A model generated the notes under the pieces. It worked only from the letters and a program-made list of their open reading frames with translations. It did not search any database and was not told where the DNA came from. Of a stretch of DNA of 64,000 nucleotides, positions 1 to 12,200 are shown in pieces. The stretch's first letter is position 1. The number at the start of each line of letters is the position of its first letter. This stretch comes from Heterodera schachtii. Lineage: Eukaryota; Nematoda; Chromadorea; Rhabditida; Heteroderidae. Made by a program: the position numbers and the translations under genes. The DNA is taken from NCBI GenBank assembly GCA_023374025.1, contig SIJG01000002.1, positions 1,399,790 through 1,463,789 of the forward strand. Direction: 5' to 3'.

Positions 1-1
1 A

Positions 2-516
2 ATCTCATCCGGAAAAACGATTTTGTCTTCTCGCATTCATTACGAAGCAAAATGTTTAGCCAACAACAGCCAATTGGAGGGGAATTTGCGCGATTTGGAG
101 TTGTCCTTAGACAAAGCGGCCACGGTGATCGAGCAGTACAGCACGGCGTCGGAGAAGCACTGTTCCGCTGCCGAAATGCTCCAAGTCCAACACGAACTGA
201 CAAAAACGCAGGCGGAGAACCAACAGTTGCGCAACAAAATGGACCAGTTCAAACACCAGGCGACGCAGGAGCAGCGACTGATCAGCGAACATTGGTACAG
301 CACGGTCAGTAGAACAGCACAACGACAAGCATTAATCAACAAATTACTCCTTTTTTCAAGCATCGTGAACTGCTTCGATCCTTCGGCGGAGGAATGAGGA
401 GTTTTTTGCGTCGTCAATTGGACGCCGCAATGTCGTCATCGGCGGGCATTTCTCCTTCTTCTTCCTCCTCCGTTACGCACAAATTGCCGCAGACAAAGTA
501 TCAACCGACCAGGTAG
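2..516 (+). CDS. 3' end of a coiled-coil protein gene (partial)
   Basis: Two exons, 2-304 and 361-516, joined in phase 0 across a 56-bp intron with a gtcagt donor and a tttcaag acceptor. The open frame runs off the left edge, so the 5' part lies outside the window. The visible protein is charged and Gln/Glu/Leu-rich with heptad-like spacing, as in a parallel coiled coil. The last exon adds a basic stretch (HRELLRSFGGG, FLRRQL), a Ser-rich linker and the C-terminus KYQPTR before TAG at 514-516. I do not recognise the family; a centrosomal, cytoskeletal or trafficking coiled-coil protein are all possible. The splice phase and the clean stop support a real gene end. Confidence 0.55.
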
Positions 517-2524
517 AGAAAGAGAGAGAGTGGAGAAAGCAACGGCAGACACTCAGACAAAGCGGCAGAGAATCACAAAAACAATTAACTAATTAATTAT
601 TGCATAAATTATGGCGATTTGGCTGAATTTACATTAAAACTTTCACTCTTTTGATCTCTCCTCTTTTTTCTGAATTCGGACACAAAATAAACTCCATTTG
701 CCTTTAAATATTTTCAAAATTCAATTGTCGCACATTTTAATTTGTCTGCAATTTTCTTTTCCAATTTTGGGCATTTTCAAATTACAAATTGTACATTCAA
801 ATTTCTGACTGCGTTCATTCGGTCACATTTCAATTTCGTTTTATTGCCTAGTTTTTCTGTTCCGTCCCATCTTTGTTCGTATTTTGTGGGTGCCTTTTCC
901 GTTTTTCATGGCTCAATAATTTAAATATGATTTGTTTTAAACAAATTCTCACAAAATAAATAAATTCAATTAAATGTCTGTCCAATGAAAATAATTAATC
1001 GCAATGCCAAAGTATTATTGGCAATTTGTTGGTGTTTTCAGGTGGTGGGGCTTTAAGCTTTTGATGGTGTTCATTTGCTCGGCATTGCTTATTTGCTACT
1101 TTACTGATTTTGCGTTCGAATTCAATTACAATTACGATGGTTAATTACCTAAAATGATGATGAATGAGCAAAATTTCCATTTTACAAATGCATTTATTAT
1201 ATATATTTTTTGATTCTTTATAAAAAATATTCTTTTATTGTGGTCTCATTATGTGTGATATTTTTGGTTTAATTTAGTTGGGCATATTCCAAATTCTAAT
1301 GGTGGGTATTATTTTTTTTGGATAATTGCCTTAAACTTTGTGATGTTTTGTCTTATTTCAAAATACCTTGCTCCATATAAATCAGGCAAAACAACTGAAA
1401 AAGTGGGGAATAATGGCTTCTGAATTTTAAATTACCTAATAGGTAATCATTTCGTTGTGCCAAAATGTCACCGCAGCGCCAGCGGCGTTTGGGCGACGAC
1501 CGCCCACAGGAAATGGCAACACCGACGAGCACCTCACCCATCCCCCGGGGGCTCAATTCACTGGCGGTCGGCCGACCCAAAATAAATTGGCCGGCAAACA
1601 AAAATATATTTCGCCACGCTCCCGCCCAATTCTTCGACTTCTCAGTTTGCATTCTTTTCCCCCTCATCACTCCCATCCCATCCTTTTTTTTTTTGCTTAT
1701 TATCGGTCGTGGAAAGGCATTTCCGCCTCCGGCGGATGTTCTCGGGCATTGGCAAACTCTGACGGTGACAACATTGAGAAAACAAAAAGTAGTTCCGTTG
1801 AACAAAGTTGTGGCGTTGCACGGCATTTGCGCCCGATGGCGTTGTGCCATTTCCCTCCCCCCCCCCCTCCCCCTATGAGGGGGGTGCCGCCATATTAGCA
1901 CCAGAGAAAGCAACCAATTCCTGTGGCGTTGGCTTCTGCTTTGTTTTCTTTTGTGCCCCGTGGTTCGTCCCCATTTTCCGTGCCGTGGGGCATCATTTCC
2001 CCCCCCCCCCCCCTTCGCCCCCTTTGCTCTCGGCCAACTTCAAATGCTCGGCAATTGGGTGGAAGGGGAGGAGGAGAGGAGAGTCCCCCCCCCCCCCCCA
2101 GCAGTTCAGTCAATTATTCCTTTCAACGGCCCCAATTTCCCCCCCCCCTTTCTTTGCCCCATTTTTGCTCACATTTCCCTCCCGACATTCCATTCGCTTA
2201 CATTAAACATTCTCCGGCTGGCGACGACGATGCGATGCTTTGCCATGGGAATTTTTTATTTTCGGGCACTCCGAGGCAATGGCAATAATACTTTTTGGGC
2301 CATTGAAATTGACGGCGGAGAGATTTATTTCAAAAGCGATATTTTGCCCTAATTAGTGCTTCAGTGAATTTGCAAACTAACGAATGAATGCTTAATTAGA
2401 GTTTCCCTAATTTATTCCTTTTCATAATAATGTAAAATATAAAATTAACTTTGCTAATTTAATTAAAAACTCAGAAAATCAAATTTGACTGAATTAACCG
2501 CTGCAAAACATAATTAAAGTGTTA
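517..2524. other. Intergenic region with poly-C/G tracts
   Basis: AT-rich intergenic DNA to about 1440, then a GC-rich block (1440-2350) with several C or G runs of 8-12 bases near 1860, 2000, 2085 and 2140. Open frames on both strands here are proline/glycine-rich products of homopolymers and show no domain. I see no convincing gene. The block may be upstream regulatory sequence of the zinc-finger gene. Confidence 0.5.
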
Positions 2525-3713
2525 ATGGACTCATCGGCAACTTCAACGGCACTCCAACCGAACTTCTCCGCCTCGTCCTCCTCCTCGTGGTTGGCCAACA
2601 ACGGCGGAGCAACCACCAACAAATTGGATGGCATTTGCAAGCGTCTTTGGTCGTCAAAGTGCCGGAATGGGAACGGCACAACGGCCAAGGAAAAAAGGGT
2701 GAGAAGGGAGCGCGGAGAATAAGAAGAGGGGTGTACGGTAGGAAACCCAGGGGCATACGGTGACCACCTGCCAATCAGCAGAAATGAAGTAAGCACAGAA
2801 TTGTTTGGCCCATTTTTAAGGCCTCGGAATTCCGTTTTTTGTGCATCGCCAATGTCAAAAATTTCATGGTAAAAATCTTTTTTTTCCCTATATTTTTACA
2901 GTTTTTTGTGCGAGGGAAGGCCCAACCGTTTTTTGGCCAATTAGGTATCTAATGAATGATGATTTGCATTTTGCGCACGCAGTTTCGCTGCTCCGACTTC
3001 ACCATTGACCATTTGCTGTTCACAGCGCCGGCGGAAGGGCGACAGAATGCGGCGGAACGTAAGGAGCAAAAGCGGCAGCCGAAGCGGACGAAAACGGCGA
3101 CCAATGGCATTGGCACGGGTCAAATGACGGCACAAAGCGACGGCAATTCGGAGCGGAAAAGCCAACGGCAACAAACGGTGCCGAACACGGTAGAGCAACA
3201 AACAGCAAAATGCCCGGCATTTTTGTCCTCCTCGGCGCCTTCGTCAATTTTTCCGCCGATGGCATCGCCGCCCCCCCTTCTTTTGGCACCGCCAAATTGG
3301 ACGACGACGGCAAAAACAATGGAGGAGAAACTGAAGCAGAACAATTATTGGATGCAGATGACAGCGACGACGACCACTGACGACAGAAAACTCGGAGATG
3401 AAGCCGTGAATTTCGAGGAGTGCAAAAGCAACAGAAATGGCAAAAACGGAAGCAGTTTTGGTGGCGACTGCCCACGGTCATTTTGCAAAGTGAGTTCATT
3501 TGTCAGTGCCAAATTTGGCATTTCTCTCGGTTGGCATAAATTTTTGGGATTTTTTTTTTGGTTCAGTTAAAAAAACGGACACATTTTCACTGCAACATTT
3601 GTGACCATGGATTCAGCTCCAAACAGCGCATGTCCGCCCATTTGCTAAAGCATTCGTCGACCGCCAATTCCGACGTGACAAAACTGACAGATAAAAATGG
3701 CCATAAATTGTGA
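2525..3713 (+). CDS. Single C2H2 zinc-finger protein with eh1-like motif
   Basis: Three exons, 2525-2698, 2983-3489 and 3567-3713, all phase 0 with gtgaga/gtgagt donors and cag acceptors; about 275 residues from ATG 2525 to TGA 3711-3713. The last exon encodes one canonical C2H2 finger (C236-x2-C239-x12-H252-x3-H256; [11 protein letters not shown]...SAHLLKH), which predicts a nuclear nucleic-acid-binding protein. Residues 64-70 read FTIDHLL, fitting the eh1 (Groucho/TLE-binding) pattern F-x-I-x-x-L-L and suggesting a repressor. The middle is low complexity (Ser, Thr, Pro, Gln, Lys). The gene is convergent with the MICOS gene. Orthology is unclear, because one finger is too little to assign it to a named C. 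elegans factor. Confidence 0.75.
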
Positions 3714-3899
3714 TTTTACGGAAAACGGACTGACTTCCCCATGGATTGAATTTGCATTAAAAATAAATGAGTTTAATTGAAATTATTTATCAGACCGAAA
3801 AAACAGAATTTAAAATTTAAATCCTACAACATTAAAATGTGTGTGTTCGTCACCCCTTGACAATGGCCAAAAACGATGCACAAATGAATTGTTCATCAG

Positions 3900-5174
3900 T
3901 CAACTGCTCTTCGGTTCAGGCGCTAAATAAAATTGGACTGTAAAATTATAACTTTTAATAATGGAAAATTATAATTTTCATCCTTTAGTTTTTTAGAAAA
4001 ATAAAAACAATTTCTCCATTTTATTAAAATTATGGATTGTTTAAATTTCCGGAGGGGAGACGAATAACGCCTGTTCCATAAATGTACGCCCCCATTTGCT
4101 TTCGTTGCTCCCTTCCCCTCACCCTGCTTGAAGTTGTGCCATGCGCTCTGCGAGTGGGCAATGCCAACGCGGACGGAGTGCACCGTCTCATTTGGGTAGC
4201 AAAAGGCGGTCATTGTCAGCAGTCCAATCGAAAAATAGGAACAATAAAAATCGTAAAACTTAAAAAATGACAATTTCATGAAAATTTTTGAAATCCAAGC
4301 CAAAAATAATCAAATTAAAGTGAGATAAACAAATTTTACCAACGGATAAAATGTGCGGCGCATCCGTCCGCCCTTTCGCATGGCCGCCACAAAGCCGGCC
4401 ATGCCGCCCACGGAAATGGCGACGGCACGGGGCAACACTTTGCGCTGCTCGTCGAGGATGAACTGTTCAGTGGCTGCCGAGGAAAGAAGGGGGAAAAGAA
4501 TGACGGAAAAGATAAAACAAAATCTTAATTCCGAATACAAATTCGAAGCCTTTACCCCAGAAAAATGAATATTTTGAAAAAAACACCCCTTTTTGTTCGA
4601 ATTCGGACCAAGGGTCCAGAATTTGTTAAATCCGAGTTCAGATTTGGATTCAGAACCCTCGCAAAACCCTTGAAAACTGTTTTTGAAGCATAAAAAAAAA
4701 TAGGGACTGCAATTCATTAAAATTGCCACAAAAAACGTAATGAAAAAGCACCGACCGTTGGCCGCGTCTCTTATGGGCGCAAGGGAACTGTTGACAATGC
4801 CCAACTTTTCCTGAACAAAGCGCGACTTTGTTGGACCATTATTTGGGCAGTAAAAAGAAATGATATACCGAAACGAAGTCCCTCAATTGGAGCGCAACCA
4901 AGCGGAAATTGCCGAAAACTTCCTCACCAAAAGTGGCCGGCCTTCCAATGGTGTCGACGGGCCGTGCAGCACGTACGGCCGGGACCGACTCGGCCTTGTA
5001 AATGGGCAACTGAAAGTGAAGCGAAGGCACTAATTGATGGGACAGAATACCGTTAATTGACTCGCGAGCAAATGTGAATTTTTACAATTTAAATAACGTT
5101 TAGTCCGATGAACTTACGTCTTTGATGGCGACAAGTTTCGGCGGTGGCGGCGATTCGGAGGCACTGCTGCCCAT
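3900..5174 (-). CDS. moma-1: MICOS subunit MIC26/MIC27, apolipoprotein O family (MOMA-1-like)
   Basis: Six exons on the minus strand: 5118-5174, 4869-5009, 4756-4810, 4340-4473, 4123-4258 and 3900-3937; about 186 residues. MIC26/27 proteins sit in the mitochondrial inner membrane and help hold crista junctions. Family features seen: an N-terminal SESPPPPKLVAIKDLPIY segment, then VGGMAGFVAAMRKGGRMRR followed by FYPL and IGLLTMTAFCYPNE, which is the conserved Gly-rich membrane block. Exon 5 has only one upstream AG (ttttttaag at about 4259), which adds ten residues (FYDFYCSYFS) inside the second membrane segment; without them the protein would be 176 residues. The last exon is short and rests on phase alone. 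A ctttcag site lies 15 bases before the ATG. Confidence 0.85.
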
Positions 5175-5188
5175 TTTTTTGTTTGTTT

Positions 5189-5191
5189 GCT
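5189..5191 (-). promoter_or_regulatory. Candidate trans-splice acceptor upstream of moma-1
   Basis: On the minus strand an acactttcag motif ends 15 bases before the moma-1 start codon. Nematode mRNAs commonly receive a spliced leader at such a site, and no upstream exon is needed to open the reading frame. The site lies about 230 bp downstream of the rad9 stop codon on the same strand, consistent with a downstream operon gene. Confidence 0.4.
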
Positions 5192-5421
5192 GAAAGTGTC
5201 AATGGCAATACAACACGCAATAAAGCCTCTCCTCCACAGACATTTATACATCGTTTAAATTGCATTTTGCAACAATTGTGATCGAAAGCGCATTTGGTAC
5301 GATGCAACCCGTTTTTATCCATTCAAAAACAAAAAACAGAGAGATTCAAAAATGGTCGAATAAATCAGAGATTCAAAAATAGTGGTAAAAAAACAATCAA
5401 CGGACAAAATTTGCGCTCCGT

Positions 5422-7949
5422 TCATCGTTTCCCTCGTTGGGACGCACTCCGTTTGCTCATCCATCCCGTCGTTGTGGCATTTCGTGCCGCGGTTGTGCCC
5501 GCACCACCACCGCCAGTGCCCCCCGCTCGGCTGACGATGGACGACGAGTGCACTCGGCTGCCCACATCCGAGTCCTGCTCCCACACGCTCATTCCTTCGG
5601 GCCTCGGCACCACACTGAGACGCTGGAACGGCTCGCTCATCATGTACCGCTCGAGGGGACTGAACGGAGAGAAAAGGCAAATGGGGCGAGAGGGGGGGGG
5701 GCAAATGGAAGAAATCCAAACGAGAAAATAATAATTATAATCAATTAAAAAGGCAAATTAGACGGGAATTGTTGTCTAACGAAGCAAAAAGAATTGTCAG
5801 AGATGTTTCTTGTGAAAAATTGTAAAAAAAAAACAAACTTAAACCAACTTACATTTCGTTTGGGTCCACAAATTCGAGGGTTGGCGAAGGGCGCCTCAGC
5901 ATTTGTCCTTGACTTGGCGGAGTCTCGTCCACCTCCTCTCGTTCTACAACTGCTACAGGGGTCGGCGAAGGGCGCAACATTTGGCCATCATTTTGTGACG
6001 TTTCATTGTGCGTCTCCTGCTGCTGCTGCATCGCTGCGGCGGCCGCGAGAATGGGCGTGGGACCGATGGACATTTGGCCATGGTTTGGTGCTGTTTCGTT
6101 GTGTTCCTCCTGCTGCAGCGCTGCAATCGGGAGAATCGGTGTCGAGCGGATGGACAGTTGGACGTCCTCCTCCTGCCGTATCACCATCATTTGGCCACGG
6201 TTTGGCGGCGTTTCGTTGTGCTCCTCCTCCACCCGTTCTGCGACTGCCGCAGGGGCCGGCGAATGGTGCCGCGGTATTTGGTTCTGCCGATGTTGTGGCG
6301 GTTGTTCTTCGCGTTGTTGGACTACGGGTTGCTGTTCTTGTTGCTGCTGCGGCGTTGGTTGTTGTTGTTGCTCATTGAGCGGCAACTGTTCGTCGAGCGT
6401 GCCGAGCACAAATTCAGCGGCAAAGTCCACATTCTCTTCCACCGCAACGATCAGCGGGCGTCCGGCACGGTCAAAGTGCAGCGAGACGGACATGCCACAA
6501 AGGTCGGCAAACTGAAGGATGGGGCGCAACTCGCGCAGGTTGACCACCACGCGGGTGGGCACTTCGATGCGGTACTGCTCGCAGTGGTCCACCGGAATTT
6601 GCACCTCCGTTCGTCTGCTGAAAAAGGGACAGCAAAAAAATGAAATTGTTAGGAAGCAAAATCAGACTGAAAAGCCGCTCCCTACCGGAGCAAATCGTTC
6701 ACCCACTTTCTTTATGAGAAAATTTCAAAGAAACCCAATTTTTTTTTTAATTTTCAGCGATATCAAAATTTTATAACCAAGTTTTTAAAAAAGTAAAATT
6801 TTAAAAAAAAATATTTTTCCTTGAAACATTCGTATGAAAATTTAGGTTTTTTAATTTATGTTTGAATTTTTTTTTTAATTTTCGGTGGGAAACGACTGAG
6901 AGGGGGGGGGGATTGAAGTGCACCCGCCACTCACACTTTGCCGTACTCCTCGCGAGGGATGTACCGGCAGGCGGTGAATCGGTCGGCCAACGCAACCAAT
7001 TCCAGCTGAAATCTCATAATGGATTAACGGGAAATTGTAATGTTTTTCCACGTTTTCAAATCCCAAAGAATCCAAAATGCTCTTTTTCATCGAAATTTTT
7101 GTCTCGGTGTTACAAAAACTCGGGATTTTCACATCCACCGCTTACATCGCTGCAGTCCAACGGACTCAAAAGAGTGGCGAGCATTTTGGCGTGGGCGGTC
7201 ACCCGATTCTTGAGCCGTTGCCGCTCGTTGAAGACATTGTCACAGACCATGGCATACTCACGCAACGACAGCACAAAACAGCGCCGAATGCCGGACAAAC
7301 ATTGGAGATGGACGTAGGCAAAGTCGGACTGGGGGTCCAACTAAATTTTAAAAAATGGAAATATGGAACAATGTATATGAAATGGGCAAAAATTTAAATT
7401 TTTAAATCGGAGTTACCTCAAGTGAGCACGAGGGGACGGGGCCGACGGACGTTTGGGCCGCGCTTCTGCAAAACATTCGGCATTAAATTCCCGGAAATCC
7501 AATCGAAAATTAAGAGAAAATACTTTAAGAAAATAACAAATTTTTGGAATAGGAAAAAGCAACTAACTTGAAAATGTGCATCAAACTCTTAGTGGCCAGC
7601 CGACAGAACACTTCGCCGTCCGGCCCCAAATTTTCGCGTGCCCTCAGCCGGTCAAAAAACTGACGGCACAGTTTCACTTTTGCGTAAGCCGACCGCGCGG
7701 AGGAGGAGGCGGACAGCACCAAACCATCCTCGGTCGGCTGCAACAGAATTTGCTCACTGAACTTGGCCAAAACGGTGATGACCGAGGCGAAGTGCTAAAA
7801 GTGGAAAATTGACAATTTTAGAACTTTTAAATTTCACGAGCGGATGAAACCTTTAAGTTTTGCTCAATAACATAAGTGTAGCCATTCTCCAAGTGAATCT
7901 CATGCACTGAACGATCTTTGAAGGTCACTTCTGGGGTTGGGCTGGGCAT
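5422..7949 (-). CDS. hpr-9: RAD9 checkpoint clamp subunit (HPR-9-like)
   Basis: Seven exons on the minus strand: 7851-7949, 7568-7794, 7417-7465, 7146-7340, 6935-7005, 5853-6617 and 5422-5659; phases agree throughout, giving 547 residues. RAD9 forms the 9-1-1 PCNA-like clamp with RAD1 and HUS1 at damaged DNA and activates ATR signalling. Matching segments include LQPTEDGLVLSASSSARSAY, FAYVHLQC, the NERQRLKNRVTAHAK region, and LRELRPILQFADLCGMSVSL followed by HFDRAGRPL; these span both PCNA-like lobes (about residues 25-285). An N-terminal extension of about 25 residues precedes the usual start. The C-terminal tail is Gln-rich, then carries four imperfect repeats around xHNETxPNxGQM (about residues 345-453), and ends in a basic, Ser-rich segment. 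S/T-P sites in the tail resemble phosphorylation sites known in other RAD9 tails. Confidence 0.92.
5900..6226 (-). repeat. Four-copy degenerate repeat in the RAD9 tail
   Basis: Four copies of a 13-residue core lie about 26-39 residues apart: EEHNETPPNRGQM, EEHNETAPNHGQM, ETHNETSQNDGQM and EEVDETPPSQGQM. Each is followed by an S/T-P-containing spacer (STPIL, GPTPIL, SPTP, SPTLE). I know of no such array in other RAD9 tails. Confidence 0.8.
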
Positions 7950-9249
7950 ATTCCTAGGACTAAAAAAAGGAAAGTTGTTTTTCGTTGGATTTAAAAGTAA
8001 ATCAAATAAATTAAAGCTAACAACAAGAAACATCTCTTTCAATTATGGAAATTTGTGGGTATTTTCTCATCAGCAAAAAAAAACAAACAAAAAAAAAACA
8101 ATGTATAGGTGGGATAAGGATGAAATTTGTAAAAGTATAGAAAATGAAGGATTTAAAGGATTTATGTGAAACAAAAAAAAGAAAAGAAAATTAAACTTGG
8201 CGAAATGTAATTAATATGAATTTGGCGGAAATGAAGAAATTCAAGTTACTCAATGACAGAATCAGTTGGGCGCCAGCACGTTTCTGGCTATAACTTTTTT
8301 CCTTGTCAACCAAATCCAACGTTGTTGGTATCATTCGAAAGCCCTAAGTGTCCTCCATTAGTTTGAAAAATTATAAAAAAATTTCATAATCTTCAAAAAA
8401 CTTATAGCCTTAAAGACTGCAAAAAACCAGCTTTTCCAACTTTTTTGACTCAAATTTTTTTTTAAACTTTACGAATTGTTCTTATTTTGCAGGCTAATAG
8501 AGCATGTGAAGGGCTCTCGAATGATAGCAAAATTGTTGGATTTGGTTGACAAAGAAAAAAGTTATAGTCCAAAAACATGCTGGTACCCAACTGAGGTAAA
8601 CGGTTAATGACCATTTGAAAAAAACGTGAATTAGAATAGCCTAATCATTTTTTAAAAATTTAAATTTTCTATTTTTTCATCGAGAATTGCATCAGACTAT
8701 AAAAAAACGACGTGGCTTTTTGTTTCCTCTAAAAATTAATTATTTAAATGTTAATTCATAAATTGATTTGTTACTTCCCTTTATTTTGACTTCATTTCAT
8801 AAAATTTCTATCTTTATAATATAAATTATTATGACTATTTCAATTTTTGTTATACATATATAAAAAATGGTTGTATTTTTCTTTGGAAATTATGAATTTT
8901 TTTTTTTTGTTGCCTTTGAGTTTTCTACGTTTTGGCCTACCTGAATTTTTTTTTTTTGAATATTTTTCCTGCGTAAAAAGTGGACTATGATCACGAATTT
9001 TTATTTTAGATCAGTGATCAGTAATCAATTTTATGCCAGAAAAAAATTTCAGGAAAACTCAAAAGAAGCTTTTCTATCAAAATTTTGAAGACAAACCAAA
9101 AATATTTATTTATTTATACAATTTTTGCGGGAAAAATATTAAATTAAAATTTTTAACATTTCTTAAATATATTAATGATAGGAAATGGAAAAGTTTGTAA
9201 ACTTTTTTTATCCTCAATTTTTAAATTTGTTTTTGTCACAGAAGAATAA
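7950..9249. other. AT-rich intergenic region with a fold-back element
   Basis: Between the rad9 start and the signal-peptide exon of the giant gene. Apart from the inverted repeat at 8263-8593 it is low-complexity AT sequence; I see no coding exon. Confidence 0.5.
8263..8593. repeat. MITE-like fold-back: 100-bp imperfect inverted repeat
   Basis: Arms 8263-8362 and 8494-8593 are reverse complements with roughly 80% identity and no net indel, separated by 131 bp. Shared blocks include TTTGTCAACCAAATCCAAC and TATCATTCGA. The outer ends read CAGTTGGG on both sides. A related right-arm-like copy lies at 22308-22427. The arrangement fits a decayed non-autonomous DNA transposon; I could not identify a target-site duplication. 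Confidence 0.6.
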
Positions 9250-12200
9250 ATGGAATTCAAAATAAAGAAACGAAAAATGCTTTCTTTTAATTTATTATTT
9301 TTAATAATTTTTATTTTTGTTATTTCTTCGAATTTTGCGTTCGCTGGCAAAAGCAAAAAAGGCAAAGAAAATAATAATGCATTTTTGGCACATGAAAAGG
9401 AGCAGCAGGAAGTGGCAGAAACAAGCACAAAATATCAATGCCCGGAAAAGACAGAAAGAATTTTAATGGAGAAAAATGGTGAAAAAAAATAAAAAAAAAT
9501 TAAAAATTAGGTAATTTAATAAAATAAAAAAGGCTTTAAAAGTAATTTCAATAAAATTTTAATTTTTTAAAAATATTTGTTAATCAAAATGTCCTTTTTG
9601 AGATGAGAGTGATGACTTCGTTCATTTGGTGGCCCTTTTCGAAAATTTAATTGTCAAATTTATTGCGGCTGAAAATGAATTTCTGAAAAGGGATTTGAAA
9701 CTTTTTCAATTGAAATCACTGTATTTTTTTATGAAGCAAATAATTGGCGAAATGTTCGCTTTTGCGATTGAAATCGGCACGAAAATGGCCACAGAAAGCA
9801 ATGCCAACCAATGGTTTTTTGATGAAATTGAAACAATGCGAAGGCAATGGCAAAAAATTATGGACAAAAAGCAAAACAGTGAATTTGAAAGCATTGGCGA
9901 CGGCACAATTTGCAATTTGTACAAATTTGGGGAGTCATTTGTCCAATTGTTGGAAAAAAGCACCGAAAATGAGGCAAAATTTGAGAAAAAAGTGCAAAAA
10001 TATTTGAAGAAAAAGCGCATAACGGAATTTTTTGCTGTGGTGAATTTAATTTTAATCGAATTTTTTTTTTAATTTTTGAATTTATTTTGGATAAAAATAT
10101 TTAAAACGATCAGAATTTTCTTTCAACATTTATAAATGACTAAAATATTGACTAAAAACATTAAAATGATGAATTATGGATTTAAAGGACCAAAATCCTT
10201 CACAAAAATTGCGTGAAAAAGAAGAAGCGTAATTAATTGAAACAGATTTAAATAAAAACGTTTTTTCGTTTTTTTTATTACAAAAAATGAAAGTTTTTTA
10301 AATAAATATTTGCATTAGTAATTAATTATTTAATTACTTATTTATATATTTAGCATGCGAATTCGGTGAATTGCATGAACCTCTCTGAGGTTGTTAAATT
10401 ATTAAATGAATTGGCGACCAACAAAATGTTGCTGCTAATAAATGGGAAAATTTTACCGGAAATTTTAGAAAAAAGAGAAAATTTTCGGCATTTTTTGTGT
10501 CACGAAATAAAAGAAGAAAAAAACTTTATCAAAGTGAAAATATTTTTGAATGGAATGGTCAAAAGTGAATGTTTTGTCAATTTGGAGAACAAATTCCCCG
10601 AGATTTTACGCGTTGGTAAGCTTAAGAAAATTAAAAAATGAAATTAATTTATTAAATTAAATCATCAAAATTTATTTAAAAAAAGAAATAAAATAAGAAA
10701 GTTTATAATAATAAATTAAAATTAACATTGAAGCAATTTTATTTATATAATTAGTGTTGTTCTTCGACCATCGGGGAGAGATGAAATGCCGGGGATCGGG
10801 GGCAAAAATCCTACCAAATTTGTCGAGAATGGCTGTGAAGTTTCATTTAAAAAAAACGAGAATTTCATACCCACAAAAATCTTGGAAAAAATTTCCAGAA
10901 TTAATGACCAACGAAAGTGCCTTTGTGCGCGTTCGTCGCTTTTTGTTGCGCCGAAGCGATGCTCCGCTGGCCGACAACGGCAATTTTTTGCAGTTCGGCA
11001 CGGCCCTTCTCATTGACTACATGATAAAATTTGGCAACCATTTGAGGAATGATTGGCCCAAAATGCCGCCGGGCATTGCCAGTTTGGCCACAAAAATTGC
11101 CGTCTTTCGGCGGGACGCTTTTCGGCACTTTGGCTCGGCCCGGCACTTTTGCGTGATGCTCAAATTGATGCTTTTCGGAACACGTACCAAACAGACACTG
11201 GTGGCAAGGAAAGAGAAAACGCTGCTCAAATTGCGGACGGACGAATGCGACGAACGGAAAGCGCGAGAAAAGCTAATTGAGGGGAGCAGCGGGACGGAAT
11301 TGGGCGAACTGATCGAATTTGCCATCGCGGGAATGGTCGAGGCTTCACCCGGCCGGTTCCGATCACTGATCAAATGCTCGGGGGCAAAGAGACGCTTTGC
11401 GCGACTAATCGGCACCCCGGAACGGCTTAAAGCATTTGCGAAACGGTTCAATTTGACGGCCCTTTTTGCGCAAAACGGTGAAAGGAGTTAAATTAAATAC
11501 AGAAAAAGATAAATTTATTTTTTGACTGTGTTATTAAAGAAGCATATCTCAAACCGTTTTAACGTTACTTAATTAATCAGTCAATAATTTTAATTAATTA
11601 ACATTTTCAGCGTTTACTAGCGACGATTCTTTGTGGGACCATTATTTTTGCGCATTGCAAAAGCCCGACACATTGGCGGGCAAAGCGCACAAAATCAGTG
11701 CCGATTTGGCGGTGTTCGTCCGATGGGTCCAACGCCATCTGAGCGCCGCCGGGAGAGACCGGCGGCTGCTGCCCAATTTTTTTGAGTTTGTGGACGAATT
11801 TTATGAAGAAATTTTCGATTTGGACCAAATGCAACTGACAGTAAGAGAGCACTTTTTGAGACGGAAATTAATCGTTGAGACAAAAAAATATGCGGAAGAA
11901 AATTTGGGGGGAAAAAGAAGCGAAAAGAGTGGAGAAAAAAGGGGGACAAAAGTGATCAGAAATGGGAAGAAGCAATTTGATGGAGGAGAGATGAAGCCAA
12001 CGGAGGAGGAAATTGGCCAAATTGGGCCATGGATTTGGCAATTGCACAACGCGGAATTGAGACGCATTTTGGAAAGTGATCAGAACAAAAACACTGCTTT
12101 TATGGGTTGGAAAAATTAGTTAAATTGAAAAACAATCAATTTGATAATTCAATTTGCAAAATAATATTTTTAAATTATTTAAAATTGATGCAATTTTTCA

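Noticed and set aside
1353..2352. Long overlapping open frames on both strands rich in Pro, Gly and Ser
   Set aside because: They are produced by poly-C/G and CT-rich composition, show no domain, and have no splice context.
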